64,000 nucleotides of DNA. Source: Bacillota bacterium (GTDB lineage: Bacteria > Bacillota > Clostridia > Lachnospirales > Lachnospiraceae). A program made the position numbers and the translations under genes. The notes beneath the pieces were generated by a model. The model saw only the letters and a list, made by a program, of their open reading frames with translations, was not told where the DNA came from and did no database searches. The number at the start of each line of letters is the position of its first letter. The stretch's first letter is position 1. Location of the stretch: contig JAEYGZ010000019.1 of NCBI GenBank assembly GCA_023409535.1, forward strand, positions 1 to 64,000, in the 5' to 3' direction. Shown here piece after piece: positions 1-7,982 of the stretch.

Positions 1-270
1 ATCGTACTAAACATAAAGCAAGGCTGATATAAAATGCTATTTAGGTTGTCTAAGAGCTGCGGGCCGGCGCTTTATGGACTCCTGTCCAAAGCGCCTGAAA
101 GTGCCGTCCTTGGCACTTTCTCCCTTAAACATCGCGCATTTTATATCAGCCTTGCTTTATGCTAAGTACGATCACGATCCTGTCAAATGCTTTCCCACAG
201 CCCCTTCCTGTTGTTACACCTGTCTCCTGACTTTGGCTGGCTTAATATAAATATTAATTACTTGCTTTTC
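1..270 (+). repeat. structured repeat element, copy A (left end off window)
   Basis: A long imperfect palindrome topped by two hairpins. Bases 1-37 pair with 136-172 with two mismatches. The head holds hairpin 1 (GGCGCTTT at 66-73 with AAAGCGCC at 88-95, inner stem TGGAC/GTCCA) and hairpin 2 (GAAAGTGCC at 97-105 with GGCACTTTC at 112-120), closed by GGG 61-63 / CCC 122-124. Boxes shared with copy B continue to about 256 (AAGTACGATCACGATCC at 164-180, TTGGCTGGCTT at 233-243), so the left arm partner of 173-230 should lie before base 1. No credible reading frame is present. It could be a non-coding RNA or a miniature mobile element; the sequence does not decide. Boundaries are approximate. Confidence 0.7.
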
Positions 271-359
271 CAGCTTTTAATATCTTTGTTGATTTTTCTA
301 AAAACCCTTGTTCTTTACCTCTTTATAAATTCCCGTACTTCCTGAAACATTCACATAGA

Positions 360-692
360 AGAAATTGTATGAATAATATTTACTTTATGGCAAGCCAATG
401 GCAGGGAAGCAGGGGAAGGACTGAAGCAGTCCGTGTGATAATATCAGGCAGGGATCGTGATTGCACTTGGTATAGAGAAGGCAGAAATAAAAAATGGTCA
501 CAACCTGAGGGGCGAGCAGCCATGGAGGGCTGCGAGAGGCGCTTTGTACACGGAGGTACATAAGCGCCGGCCCCGTAATCCTTTCCCAAGGTAAATTCCA
601 TTTTTTATTTCTGCCTTCTCTATGCCTAGCGCAATAGATCGCTGTCTTAATTATCACACGGACTACTTCAGTCCTTCTCCTGCTTTCCGTTC
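360..692 (-). repeat. structured repeat element, copy B (complete)
   Basis: Second copy, inverted relative to copy A. The outer arm pairs about 404-442 with 651-688, the inner arm is a perfect 23-bp repeat (475-497 with 598-620), and the head has hairpins 516-533 (GCAGCC/GGCTGC) and 538-568 (GGCGCTT/AAGCGCC with inner TGTAC/GTACA). Boxes matching copy A on the opposite strand are 452-468 (17-mer with two differences), 389-398 and 375-382. Stems differ from copy A by compensating changes, for example TGGAC/GTCCA versus TGTAC/GTACA, while junction segments are conserved. On the plus strand both loops expose GGA (ACGGAG and ATGGAG). The short reading frames here are by-products of the palindrome. 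Boundaries are approximate. Confidence 0.7.
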
Positions 693-710
693 CTTTGTCG
701 ATCTAAATTA

Positions 711-2264
711 TTATCTTACAATACGTTCTATGTTCTCAAGCAGGAAGCTCTCTCCCTCCTGCCCTTCGACGGTAACATTCTCTAAGATTAGTTTCTTAAC
801 ATTGGATGCAAAGATCCCCGTCTTGCTGCAGGGCTCCAGTCCGCCGGTCATATCGGGGACGTCGCTTTTGGCTTCATCTGCAAAGCGGAAGGCGCAGTTC
901 TTTAAGCTGATTTCCTCAATCTTCTTCTCCGGCAGGCCAAGGAAATAAGCAGCGGCAACATGACAGTTCTTACAGTCGATATCCTGAAAGGTCAGGGATT
1001 TGATCTCGGGTGTTCTCTCATCTACCGGCAGCGGCTCTCTGGTTTGGACATACTGTGTTTTGCCATCCGGATCGCAGAAGTAAAAGCTGTTGATGACTAA
1101 CGGTGTCAGGACATCCTCCATTCTGATATGCTCAAAGGATATTTTATTAATAACTGCATCCTTTCCTCTGCCTCTTCTGGTCTTTATCCTCAGTCCACGG
1201 TCGGTATCCCTGAAGATACAGTCCTGTACGGTAACAGAATTTACTCCTCCTGCCATCTCACTTCCGATGGTCACCGCCCCGTGTCCATTCTCCATAAAGC
1301 ACTGACGAATGGTAATATTCTCACAGGGGGTTTTATATTTGCTGCCCATATAGATCTTACCTGATTTGATTGCAATACAATCATCCCCCAGTGAAAAGTG
1401 ACTGCCTGCAATTAATACATTTTTGCAGGATTCCGGGTCCAAACCATCCGTATTGGGAGAATCCTGAGGATTTTCCACGGTAAGATCCACAAAAGTCAGA
1501 TCCCTGCTAAAGTAGGGATGAATATTCCAGGCAGGACTGTTTGTAAACTTTAATCCCTGCACCGTGACATTTTTACAGTGATTTAAGTACAATAGCCGGG
1601 GCCGGAAGGCTCCCCTCATCTGCTTTGCATTCACCCACCAGTCGGAAAGCTGTGCCCTGCCGTCGATTGTTCCCTGTCCGTAGAGCAGCACATTCTCGGC
1701 GCCAATCCCTGTGATTATACCGCTATACATGGTTAAGGGGTTTCCTTCCCAGGTACCGAGATTATACTCCTCCTTCTCATTATAGCTTTCAATGAGTCCC
1801 GGCAGCTTGGGGAAGCTGTTTCGATCGGTATTAGCCTGCAATACGGCACCTTCGGCAAGCTCCAGATTTAAATTACTTTTTAAGAACAGGCTGGTAATCT
1901 GATAATTACCTCTCGGAACAAGAACTCTTCCCTCCTTCGGACAGGCCATAATTGCAGCCTGTATAAAGAGTGTATCATCCTGTATGCCATCACCTTTGGC
2001 ACCAAACGCTCTCACATTCAGCGTCACAAATTCATATCTTGTTCTTATTTTGAGCGCAAAGCGTTCCCCTGCATCGTTAATCGCCGCAATCATATATTCC
2101 GTATCGGGCTTCAGGTCCGGAACAGAGGTGATCACCCGGTTTGCAGTACGGCGGTATTCGCCGTTCACTTCAATCCGGTAGGACCGGTTCGTATAATAAA
2201 TGCCTCCATCTTCAATTTCAATTACCGCATTACGTGCGGTTACCATCAACAAAGATAAAATCAT
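711..2264 (-). CDS. GH28 polygalacturonase, probably intracellular
   Basis: Hydrolyses alpha-1,4-galacturonan or oligogalacturonides; an exo-acting, cytoplasmic enzyme is most likely because there is no signal peptide. Residues about 1-78 form an FN3-like N-terminal domain, followed by a right-handed beta-helix beginning VRAFGAKGDG. The four GH28 signatures are present: NTDG (271-274), GDDC (293-296), GHG (327-329) and RIK (359-361), giving the catalytic aspartates and histidine. The 517-residue length suits bacterial exo-polygalacturonases. A GGAGGGGG ribosome site lies just before the ATG. It is the last gene before the left-edge structured elements and, with the following GH105 and uxa genes on the same strand, fits a pectin-oligosaccharide unit. 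The exact substrate (galacturonan or rhamnogalacturonan) is inferred. Confidence 0.88.
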   Translation of the reverse strand: MILSLLMVTARNAVIEIEDGGIYYTNRSYRIEVNGEYRRTANRVITSVPDLKPDTEYMIAAINDAGERFALKIRTRYEFVTLNVRAFGAKGDGIQDDTLFIQAAIMACPKEGRVLVPRGNYQITSLFLKSNLNLELAEGAVLQANTDRNSFPKLPGLIESYNEKEEYNLGTWEGNPLTMYSGIITGIGAENVLLYGQGTIDGRAQLSDWWVNAKQMRGAFRPRLLYLNHCKNVTVQGLKFTNSPAWNIHPYFSRDLTFVDLTVENPQDSPNTDGLDPESCKNVLIAGSHFSLGDDCIAIKSGKIYMGSKYKTPCENITIRQCFMENGHGAVTIGSEMAGGVNSVTVQDCIFRDTDRGLRIKTRRGRGKDAVINKISFEHIRMEDVLTPLVINSFYFCDPDGKTQYVQTREPLPVDERTPEIKSLTFQDIDCKNCHVAAAYFLGLPEKKIEEISLKNCAFRFADEAKSDVPDMTGGLEPCSKTGIFASNVKKLILENVTVEGQEGESFLLENIERIVR

Positions 2265-2444
2265 ATATCCCCCTCCAACTCCTTCGGAATATTTCTCATA
2301 AACCGGATTAACCTGAATACATAATTTCTACTCTTGAATTGAAAAAGTCCAACTCCATAAGCAGTAAGCTATCCTTATTCTGCTGCAACGTTACGACATC
2401 CGCCTTAATGTTCTACGCCATTGTATCACCCTGCATTACTTCAA

Positions 2445-3545
2445 CTAGTTCTCTAACGCTTGTAACCAAGCTGCATATGCCATCATGAATGGTCCGACTC
2501 CCTTCGAATCATCACTGACAATCTTCTCAGATAAATAATATTCTACACTTCCGTCTCTTTGTGCACCAGGTCCGAGGCCTGCCACGGAGCATATCCCTGA
2601 TAAACGAAGCATACCGTCAATCTCGGTAAGCTTCTGCTCTTCCAGCTGCTCCAATATTTCAGCGCCGGTCTGCTGATATTTTTCCTTCTGCAGAATGCCG
2701 AGCCGGCATGCCTTAAGAATGGAATAAGCAATCATTGCGGTGCCTGAGGTTTCTAAGTAATTTTCCTTAACATCGGCCCTGTCAATTACCTGATAGAACA
2801 ATTTTTTCTCTTTATCCTGATATCTTAAGATACCATTGATTGCTTCCTTATACAGCTCACATAGCGTTTTATATTGTTCAAAGATTTCAATCGACATTGC
2901 ATCGATGGTATCTACCAGAGCCATCAGATACCAACCCATGGATCTTAGCCAGAAGTTGGGGGAACATCCGGTGGTCTTATCAGCCCAACTCTGAATTCTT
3001 GCTTCATCGAAGGCATGATAATAAAGCCCTTTCTCTTCATTATATAAGTATTTTCTAACATTTTTAAACTGGTTGATGATATCCGGATAGCCCTCCTTAT
3101 GATTGAACTTTGTCTCATATTCCATATAAAAGGGCTGCGCCATATAAAGTCCGTCCAGCCAGATCTGATTAGGATAGATGTTCTTATGCCAGAAATTACC
3201 GCACTGTGTTCTCGGATGAGTCTTTAACTGATCCATTACAGTATCGATCGCCAAACGATACTTTTCATTTTTTGTTTCTTCATAAAGGAAAAATAATACC
3301 TTTCCCGCATTAATGCTGTCTATGTTGTAACTATTCTTCTCAAAGGTCTTGATACTTCCATCTTCCTTCAGAAAGCCTTCCATATAGTTAATTACAAAAT
3401 TCTTATAGAAATCATCCCTGGCTGCCCGGTATAACTGCACACAACCGGTTAACACACAGCCATCCTCATAATTCCAATGATCCTTGTAATTTTGATAGCG
3501 GTTTAAATATTCCTTGATAAATAACGGCGCTTTATTTATACTCAT
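2445..3545 (-). CDS. GH105 unsaturated galacturonyl/rhamnogalacturonyl hydrolase
   Basis: Removes the unsaturated uronic acid that pectate or rhamnogalacturonan lyases leave at the non-reducing end of oligosaccharides. An (alpha/alpha)6-barrel protein of 366 residues without signal peptide, so cytoplasmic. Family positions seen are the catalytic-type aspartates D76 (in NIDSINAGKVL) and D131 (in IWLDGLYMAQPFY), plus FWLRSMGWYLMALVD and a C-terminal GVGPFMMAYAAW. The start at 3545 has GGGAG seven bases upstream; a longer frame to 3569 would place that ribosome site inside the gene. It lies between the GH28 gene and uxaA on the same strand, supporting a joint role in pectin breakdown. A YteR/YesR-like function is the best guess; the precise linkage is not known. 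Confidence 0.85.
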   Translation of the reverse strand: MSINKAPLFIKEYLNRYQNYKDHWNYEDGCVLTGCVQLYRAARDDFYKNFVINYMEGFLKEDGSIKTFEKNSYNIDSINAGKVLFFLYEETKNEKYRLAIDTVMDQLKTHPRTQCGNFWHKNIYPNQIWLDGLYMAQPFYMEYETKFNHKEGYPDIINQFKNVRKYLYNEEKGLYYHAFDEARIQSWADKTTGCSPNFWLRSMGWYLMALVDTIDAMSIEIFEQYKTLCELYKEAINGILRYQDKEKKLFYQVIDRADVKENYLETSGTAMIAYSILKACRLGILQKEKYQQTGAEILEQLEEQKLTEIDGMLRLSGICSVAGLGPGAQRDGSVEYYLSEKIVSDDSKGVGPFMMAYAAWLQALEN

Positions 3546-3642
3546 ATCATTTCTCCCTTTTTTCATCAATAGAAGGCTGGTTAGCCAGACCCCATGTTTA
3601 CATGGTTGAATTTTTTATTCCATCTGTACACCAAACAAAATA

Positions 3643-5139
3643 TTACAAGGTAATGCCCTGTTTGAAAATCGCGATGTCACGGTAACCGTTTTCCTCGCTT
3701 CTAACCTTTTTTCCGCCGGCTGTCTCAAGTACGAGCCGGAATAATTCCTGTGAAAGCTCCTGCAGGGTCATTCCGTCCAGAAGTCTTCCCGCATCAAAAT
3801 CGATCCAGTTCTTCTTTGTGTTCGCCAGCGTACTGTTGCTGGCAATCTTAATGGTGGGAACCGGTGATCCAAAGGGTGTACCTCTTCCTGTGGTAAACAG
3901 GACAATGTGGGCACCGGACGCGGCCAATGCCGTGGACGCAACCAGGTCATTTCCCGGTGCACTGAGTAAGATCAGTCCCTTCTCCTTTACAGACTCACCA
4001 TATTTTAGGACGCCGTTTATGATGGCATCACCGGACTTCTGGGTACAACCAAGAGATTTATCCTCCAAAGTGGAGATACCGCCCTTTTTATTACCGGGAG
4101 AAGGATTTTCATAAATAGGCTGGTCATGATCGATAAAGTATTGTTTAAAATCATTGATCAGGGATACTGTCTTATGAAAGAGTTCCTCATCGGCACAACG
4201 ATCCATCAGAATTGTCTCCGCACCGAACATCTCCGGCACTTCTGTCAGTATGGTCGTTCCGCCGTCCGCAACCAGCAGATCGGAGAACGCTCCTACGGCA
4301 GGGTTCGCTGTAATTCCTGAGAAACCGTCCGAGCCTCCGCATTTTAAACCAATGATCAGCTCGCCGGCATCAATCCTTTCTCTCTTGAACCCGGAAGCAT
4401 AGCCGACCAATTCCTTAATCAGCTTAACACCCTGTTCAATCTCATCGTCATAATCCTGACAGATTAGGAACTTGACTCTGTCCTGAGAATATGCCCCGAT
4501 ATGCTTCTTCATCTCCTCGATACTGTTATTCTCGCAGCCAAGACCGACTACCAGAACACCTGCGGCATTCGGATGATTGATTAAGCCGCTTAAAATTTTC
4601 TGTGTATTGCTCTGGTCATCTCCCAGCTGGGAACAGCCGTAGGGATGTGTATAAGCCACCAGCTCATCTATCTCATCCGTAAGATATTCTCTTCCCAATC
4701 TCTCAATCTGCCGGGAGACATCATTGACGCAGCCGACTGTTGGAATGATCCATATCTCATTACGTATCCCTACCGAGCCATTCTCCCGGCGATATCCCGG
4801 GAAGGTATGGCTCTCCTTGCTGTTCTTTTTCTCAGAGACCGGTTTTGCATTTTCCGGGTGATACTCGTAATTGAGCAGTTCACCTAAACCGGTCTTTATA
4901 TTATGGTTATGTACCCATTCGCCTTTCCTGATGGGAGCGATGGTTTTTCCGATGGAATAGCCGTACTTAATTACAAGATTACCCGTCTCAAGCCCCTTTA
5001 AGGTAAATTTATGACCTGCAGGAACCTCCTGCAGCAGGGTGATCTCTTCCTCGTTCACCGTTATCTTCTGCCCCTCGGACAGGGTTTTCAGCGCTATCGC
5101 AACGTTATCCAGTTCATGTATTTTTAAAGCTTCCTGCAT
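3643..5139 (-). CDS. uxaA: altronate dehydratase
   Basis: Dehydrates D-altronate to 2-keto-3-deoxy-D-gluconate in the galacturonate pathway. The 498-residue protein has an N-terminal SAF domain (about 1-85, with IRKGEWVHNHNIKTGL) followed by the UxaA catalytic region (GYRRENGSVGIRNEIWIIPT, then LIIGLKCGGSDGFSGITANP and a C-terminal GRGTPFGSPVPTIKIASNS). The start codon abuts the uxaB stop (TAA then ATG), so the two are co-transcribed and probably translationally coupled; AAAGG inside the end of uxaB serves as ribosome site. Length and domain order are normal. Kinase and aldolase genes for the next two steps are not in this window. Confidence 0.93.
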   Translation of the reverse strand: MQEALKIHELDNVAIALKTLSEGQKITVNEEEITLLQEVPAGHKFTLKGLETGNLVIKYGYSIGKTIAPIRKGEWVHNHNIKTGLGELLNYEYHPENAKPVSEKKNSKESHTFPGYRRENGSVGIRNEIWIIPTVGCVNDVSRQIERLGREYLTDEIDELVAYTHPYGCSQLGDDQSNTQKILSGLINHPNAAGVLVVGLGCENNSIEEMKKHIGAYSQDRVKFLICQDYDDEIEQGVKLIKELVGYASGFKRERIDAGELIIGLKCGGSDGFSGITANPAVGAFSDLLVADGGTTILTEVPEMFGAETILMDRCADEELFHKTVSLINDFKQYFIDHDQPIYENPSPGNKKGGISTLEDKSLGCTQKSGDAIINGVLKYGESVKEKGLILLSAPGNDLVASTALAASGAHIVLFTTGRGTPFGSPVPTIKIASNSTLANTKKNWIDFDAGRLLDGMTLQELSQELFRLVLETAGGKKVRSEENGYRDIAIFKQGITL

Positions 5140-6600
5140 TTAATCAAGACCTTTCATTGCTTCTCTCAGACCTAAGGTTCTGATATCTGTAAGATATCCG
5201 GTGATTGCCTGTGACAGTCCGCTGATCTTAGTAAGATCCTGATCCCAGAACGTCACATTTGATAAAAATTTATTCACAAATTCTGCGATATCGCCTGTTG
5301 AATATTTTGCAAAGAAGTCCAGAATCTCTGCATCATCCAGTATCTGATAGGTCTGCTCTCCGCGATGACCGGTGAGTGCTTTCTCTTTAATTTCACTGCC
5401 GGTATAGAATGCCATCAAAGCCGCCAGCGAAAATGTCAGATGGCCTGGAAGCTCGCCTGTTTTCTCTACGTAATCAAGGAAGCTTGGCATGCATCTTGCC
5501 TTCCATTTTGATACGGAATTCAAGGCGATGGACAGTAACGCATGCTTAATGTAAGGATTTTTAAAACGTACTTCAACTGCCTCGGCAAAGGCTGCCAGCT
5601 CCTCCCTGGGAAGCTTTAACGTAGGAATAATCTCATCATAGATGGTCTTATTCATAAATTCCCGTATCTGATCGTCCTCCATGGACTCAAGTACGTAATC
5701 CTTGCCCGCCAGATACGCGGCTAATACAAAGGAGGTATGCGCGCCGTTAAGAATGCGGACCTTTCTCTGCTTGTAAGGCTTCTGGTTATCGGTAAATACT
5801 ACCGGAAGTCCGGCAGCCGCAAAGGGCAGCTCTGCTTCTATCTCTTTTTCACTTTCAATTACCCATAATGCAAAGGGCTCTCCGGTTACAATCAGGTTAT
5901 CCTGATATCCGAAATCCTCCCAGAGCTTCTGAGCTTCATCCCTTGGAAAGCCGGTAATGATACGGTCTACCAAAGTGCTGGTGAATACGCAGCTCTCCGC
6001 CAGCCATGCAGTAAAGGCATCCTCTAAGCCCCAATGCTTCGCCAGCTTAAACACGGTCTGCTTCAATATAATACCATTATCATCAATCAGCTCAACCGGA
6101 AGGATAATCAGGCCCTTGGCGGTATCTCCGTGAAAATGTGAGTATCTTTCATAAAGGAATTTGGTCAGCTTACCGGGGTAGGTCTTCGGCGGGCATAATT
6201 CCAGACGATCCGATTCGTCATAGGTAATACCGGCCTCAGTGGTATTGGACACCACAAAGCGCAGGTCCTCCGATTTCGCCAGCTGTGCATACCGATCATA
6301 CTCTTTATAGGGATCAATGGCTCCGGCTACGCTGGTAACAACACGATTTAATACTTGGGCCTCCCCATCTACCAAACCTCTTAAGGAAACCGTATAAAGG
6401 CAGTCCTGCTGATGGAAGAAATCCAGATTACCATATTCAATTGGCTTAATTAGTACAATATCTCCGTTAAACAGCTTCTTCTCATTTGCAATATCCAGCA
6501 TATAATCTACGAAACCACGGAGAAAATTCCCCTCTCCAAACTGCATTACTTTCACCGGACGTGCTTCTTTTTTCACTATACTTTGATTTAATATCTCCAT
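5140..6600 (-). CDS. uxaB: tagaturonate reductase (altronate oxidoreductase)
   Basis: NADH-dependent reduction of D-tagaturonate to D-altronate in the cytoplasm. The 486-residue protein is a mannitol-dehydrogenase-type enzyme of normal length. The N-terminal Rossmann segment contains VMQFGEGNFLRGFVDYML, and the catalytic region contains KVRILNGAHTSFVLAAYLAG, typical of UxaB. It is the first gene of the minus-strand unit uxaB-uxaA (then GH105 and GH28), preceded by a good promoter at 6658-6686 and a LacI-type operator candidate at 6639-6652. The divergent neighbour is a LacI regulator followed by uxaC, which supplies its substrate. Confidence 0.93.
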   Translation of the reverse strand: MEILNQSIVKKEARPVKVMQFGEGNFLRGFVDYMLDIANEKKLFNGDIVLIKPIEYGNLDFFHQQDCLYTVSLRGLVDGEAQVLNRVVTSVAGAIDPYKEYDRYAQLAKSEDLRFVVSNTTEAGITYDESDRLELCPPKTYPGKLTKFLYERYSHFHGDTAKGLIILPVELIDDNGIILKQTVFKLAKHWGLEDAFTAWLAESCVFTSTLVDRIITGFPRDEAQKLWEDFGYQDNLIVTGEPFALWVIESEKEIEAELPFAAAGLPVVFTDNQKPYKQRKVRILNGAHTSFVLAAYLAGKDYVLESMEDDQIREFMNKTIYDEIIPTLKLPREELAAFAEAVEVRFKNPYIKHALLSIALNSVSKWKARCMPSFLDYVEKTGELPGHLTFSLAALMAFYTGSEIKEKALTGHRGEQTYQILDDAEILDFFAKYSTGDIAEFVNKFLSNVTFWDQDLTKISGLSQAITGYLTDIRTLGLREAMKGLD

Positions 6601-6638
6601 CTTTCACACCATTCCTTTACACGCTTCGGCTTACTTTC

Positions 6639-6652
6639 TGTAAGCACTTTCA
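6639..6652. promoter_or_regulatory. LacI/CcpA-type operator candidate
   Basis: TGTAAGCACTTTCA fits the catabolite-response consensus TGWAANCGNTNWCA except that the central CG is CA. It lies just downstream of the uxaB -10 box, where a bound repressor would block the start of transcription. The adjacent LacI-family regulator or CcpA could bind; the sequence does not tell which. Confidence 0.5.
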
Positions 6653-6657
6653 TGCCT

Positions 6658-6686
6658 ATTTTACACACTAACATTATTTTCGTCAA
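6658..6686 (-). promoter_or_regulatory. promoter of uxaB-uxaA
   Basis: Read on the minus strand: -35 TTGACG (6681-6686), 17-bp spacer, -10 TAAAAT (6658-6663). The start site would be about 50 bases before the uxaB ATG and next to the LacI-type dyad. The remaining intergenic sequence up to 6938 is AT-rich and must hold the lacI promoter, which I could not place with confidence. Confidence 0.65.
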
Positions 6687-6938
6687 TAGGTTTTTTAAAA
6701 GTTTTTAGCACATTTACTATTAATATCCGGTTTCACTATTATATTTTTGTTTTATTTGCTATGCAGCCGAATGTACTTGATATTTCAAAAACAATAATAT
6801 ATAATTTTTCTGAAAGTATTTACATCTTTTTTTGCATGAAATCAAAGAAGCAGATACTTGTTTGTTTTCGTATTTCGTTGCATAATAATATCATTGGCAA
6901 AAACCGCTGATGATACATTCCAAACAAGATGAGGTAAG

Positions 6939-7949
6939 ATGATGAATATCTATGATATATCCGACAAAGCGGGTGTTTCCATTGCTACAGTATCCAGAGT
7001 TATTAACGGTAACACTTATGTCAGCGACAAAACCAGAAAAAAGGTTCTTGATGTAATAGAAGAATGCGGCTATACTCCCAATGCGTTTGCCAGAGGCCTG
7101 GGCCTGAATACGATGAGAACAGTTGGTATCATGTGTGCCGACTCCTCGGATCCTTATATTGCCAGTGCGATCTACTATCTCGAGCAGGAACTTCGGCAAA
7201 ATGACTATGATGCGCTTTTATGCTGCACCGGATTTGATCTGCCTGAAAAAGAAAAGTATATGGGTATTCTGCTATCAAAGCGTACGGATGCCATCATTTT
7301 GGTTGGTTCCAATTTTGTGGAAGAGGATGATCACAAAAACCAATATATCAGGGAGGCTGCCAAGACTGTTCCGATTGTCATCATAAACGGTGCTTTAAAT
7401 GGCGAAAATATCTACTGCACCTTATGCGACGATTACCATGCGGTGCTGGAGGCAACCAAAGCCTTACAGAGCAGCGGACATGAGAATATTCTGTATTTGT
7501 ACAATTCTCATTCCTACAGCGGCAGCAAGAAGCTCTCCGGCTATCTGGCCGCAATGGATTTTGAAGGTAAGGGGAGACAGAAAAAAGAGGATTATGTTCA
7601 ATATTTTTACGGCTCAATCCCTGACGTCAAAAATCATCTGAACTCCTTGAAGCAGAAGGGAATACAATTTGATGCAGTGATCACCTCGGACGACAGTCTT
7701 GCCATAGGCGCTTTAAAATACGCAAAAGAAAACCGTCTATCGGTTCCCGGACAATTATCCATTATCGGCTATAACAATTCCATCATTTCACAATGCAGTG
7801 ATCCCGAATTAACCTCCATTGATAATAAGCTGGAAGCGGTATGCAATAACTGTATCGGGGCCTTGATGGGTGTCCTGCTGGGTCAGCAGGTTCCGCTGCG
7901 GACAGTATTTTCAGCTGAAATCATCAAACGCGAAACAACACGTTTTTGA
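6939..7949 (+). CDS. LacI-family transcriptional regulator of galacturonate genes
   Basis: DNA-binding regulator of 336 residues. The N-terminal LacI helix-turn-helix reads IYDISDKAGVSIATVSRVIN, with the hinge-helix region around NAFARGLGLNTMRTVGI, followed by a periplasmic-binding-type sensor domain (about 60-336; GYNNSIISQCSDPELTSID near the C-terminus). Two adjacent ATG codons follow GAGGT; either could serve. It is divergent from uxaB and lies 33 bases before uxaC, so it probably controls both units in response to a uronate or KDG-like inducer. The inducer is inferred from context only. Confidence 0.88.
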   Translation: MMNIYDISDKAGVSIATVSRVINGNTYVSDKTRKKVLDVIEECGYTPNAFARGLGLNTMRTVGIMCADSSDPYIASAIYYLEQELRQNDYDALLCCTGFDLPEKEKYMGILLSKRTDAIILVGSNFVEEDDHKNQYIREAAKTVPIVIINGALNGENIYCTLCDDYHAVLEATKALQSSGHENILYLYNSHSYSGSKKLSGYLAAMDFEGKGRQKKEDYVQYFYGSIPDVKNHLNSLKQKGIQFDAVITSDDSLAIGALKYAKENRLSVPGQLSIIGYNNSIISQCSDPELTSIDNKLEAVCNNCIGALMGVLLGQQVPLRTVFSAEIIKRETTRF

Positions 7950-7982
7950 TTAATATTAAATAAATAGAAAAGAGGTAAACGA

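Noticed and set aside
369..657. Several short reading frames on both strands between 369 and 657.
   Set aside because: They come from the two arms of the inverted repeat element, have no ribosome sites, and show no protein-like composition.
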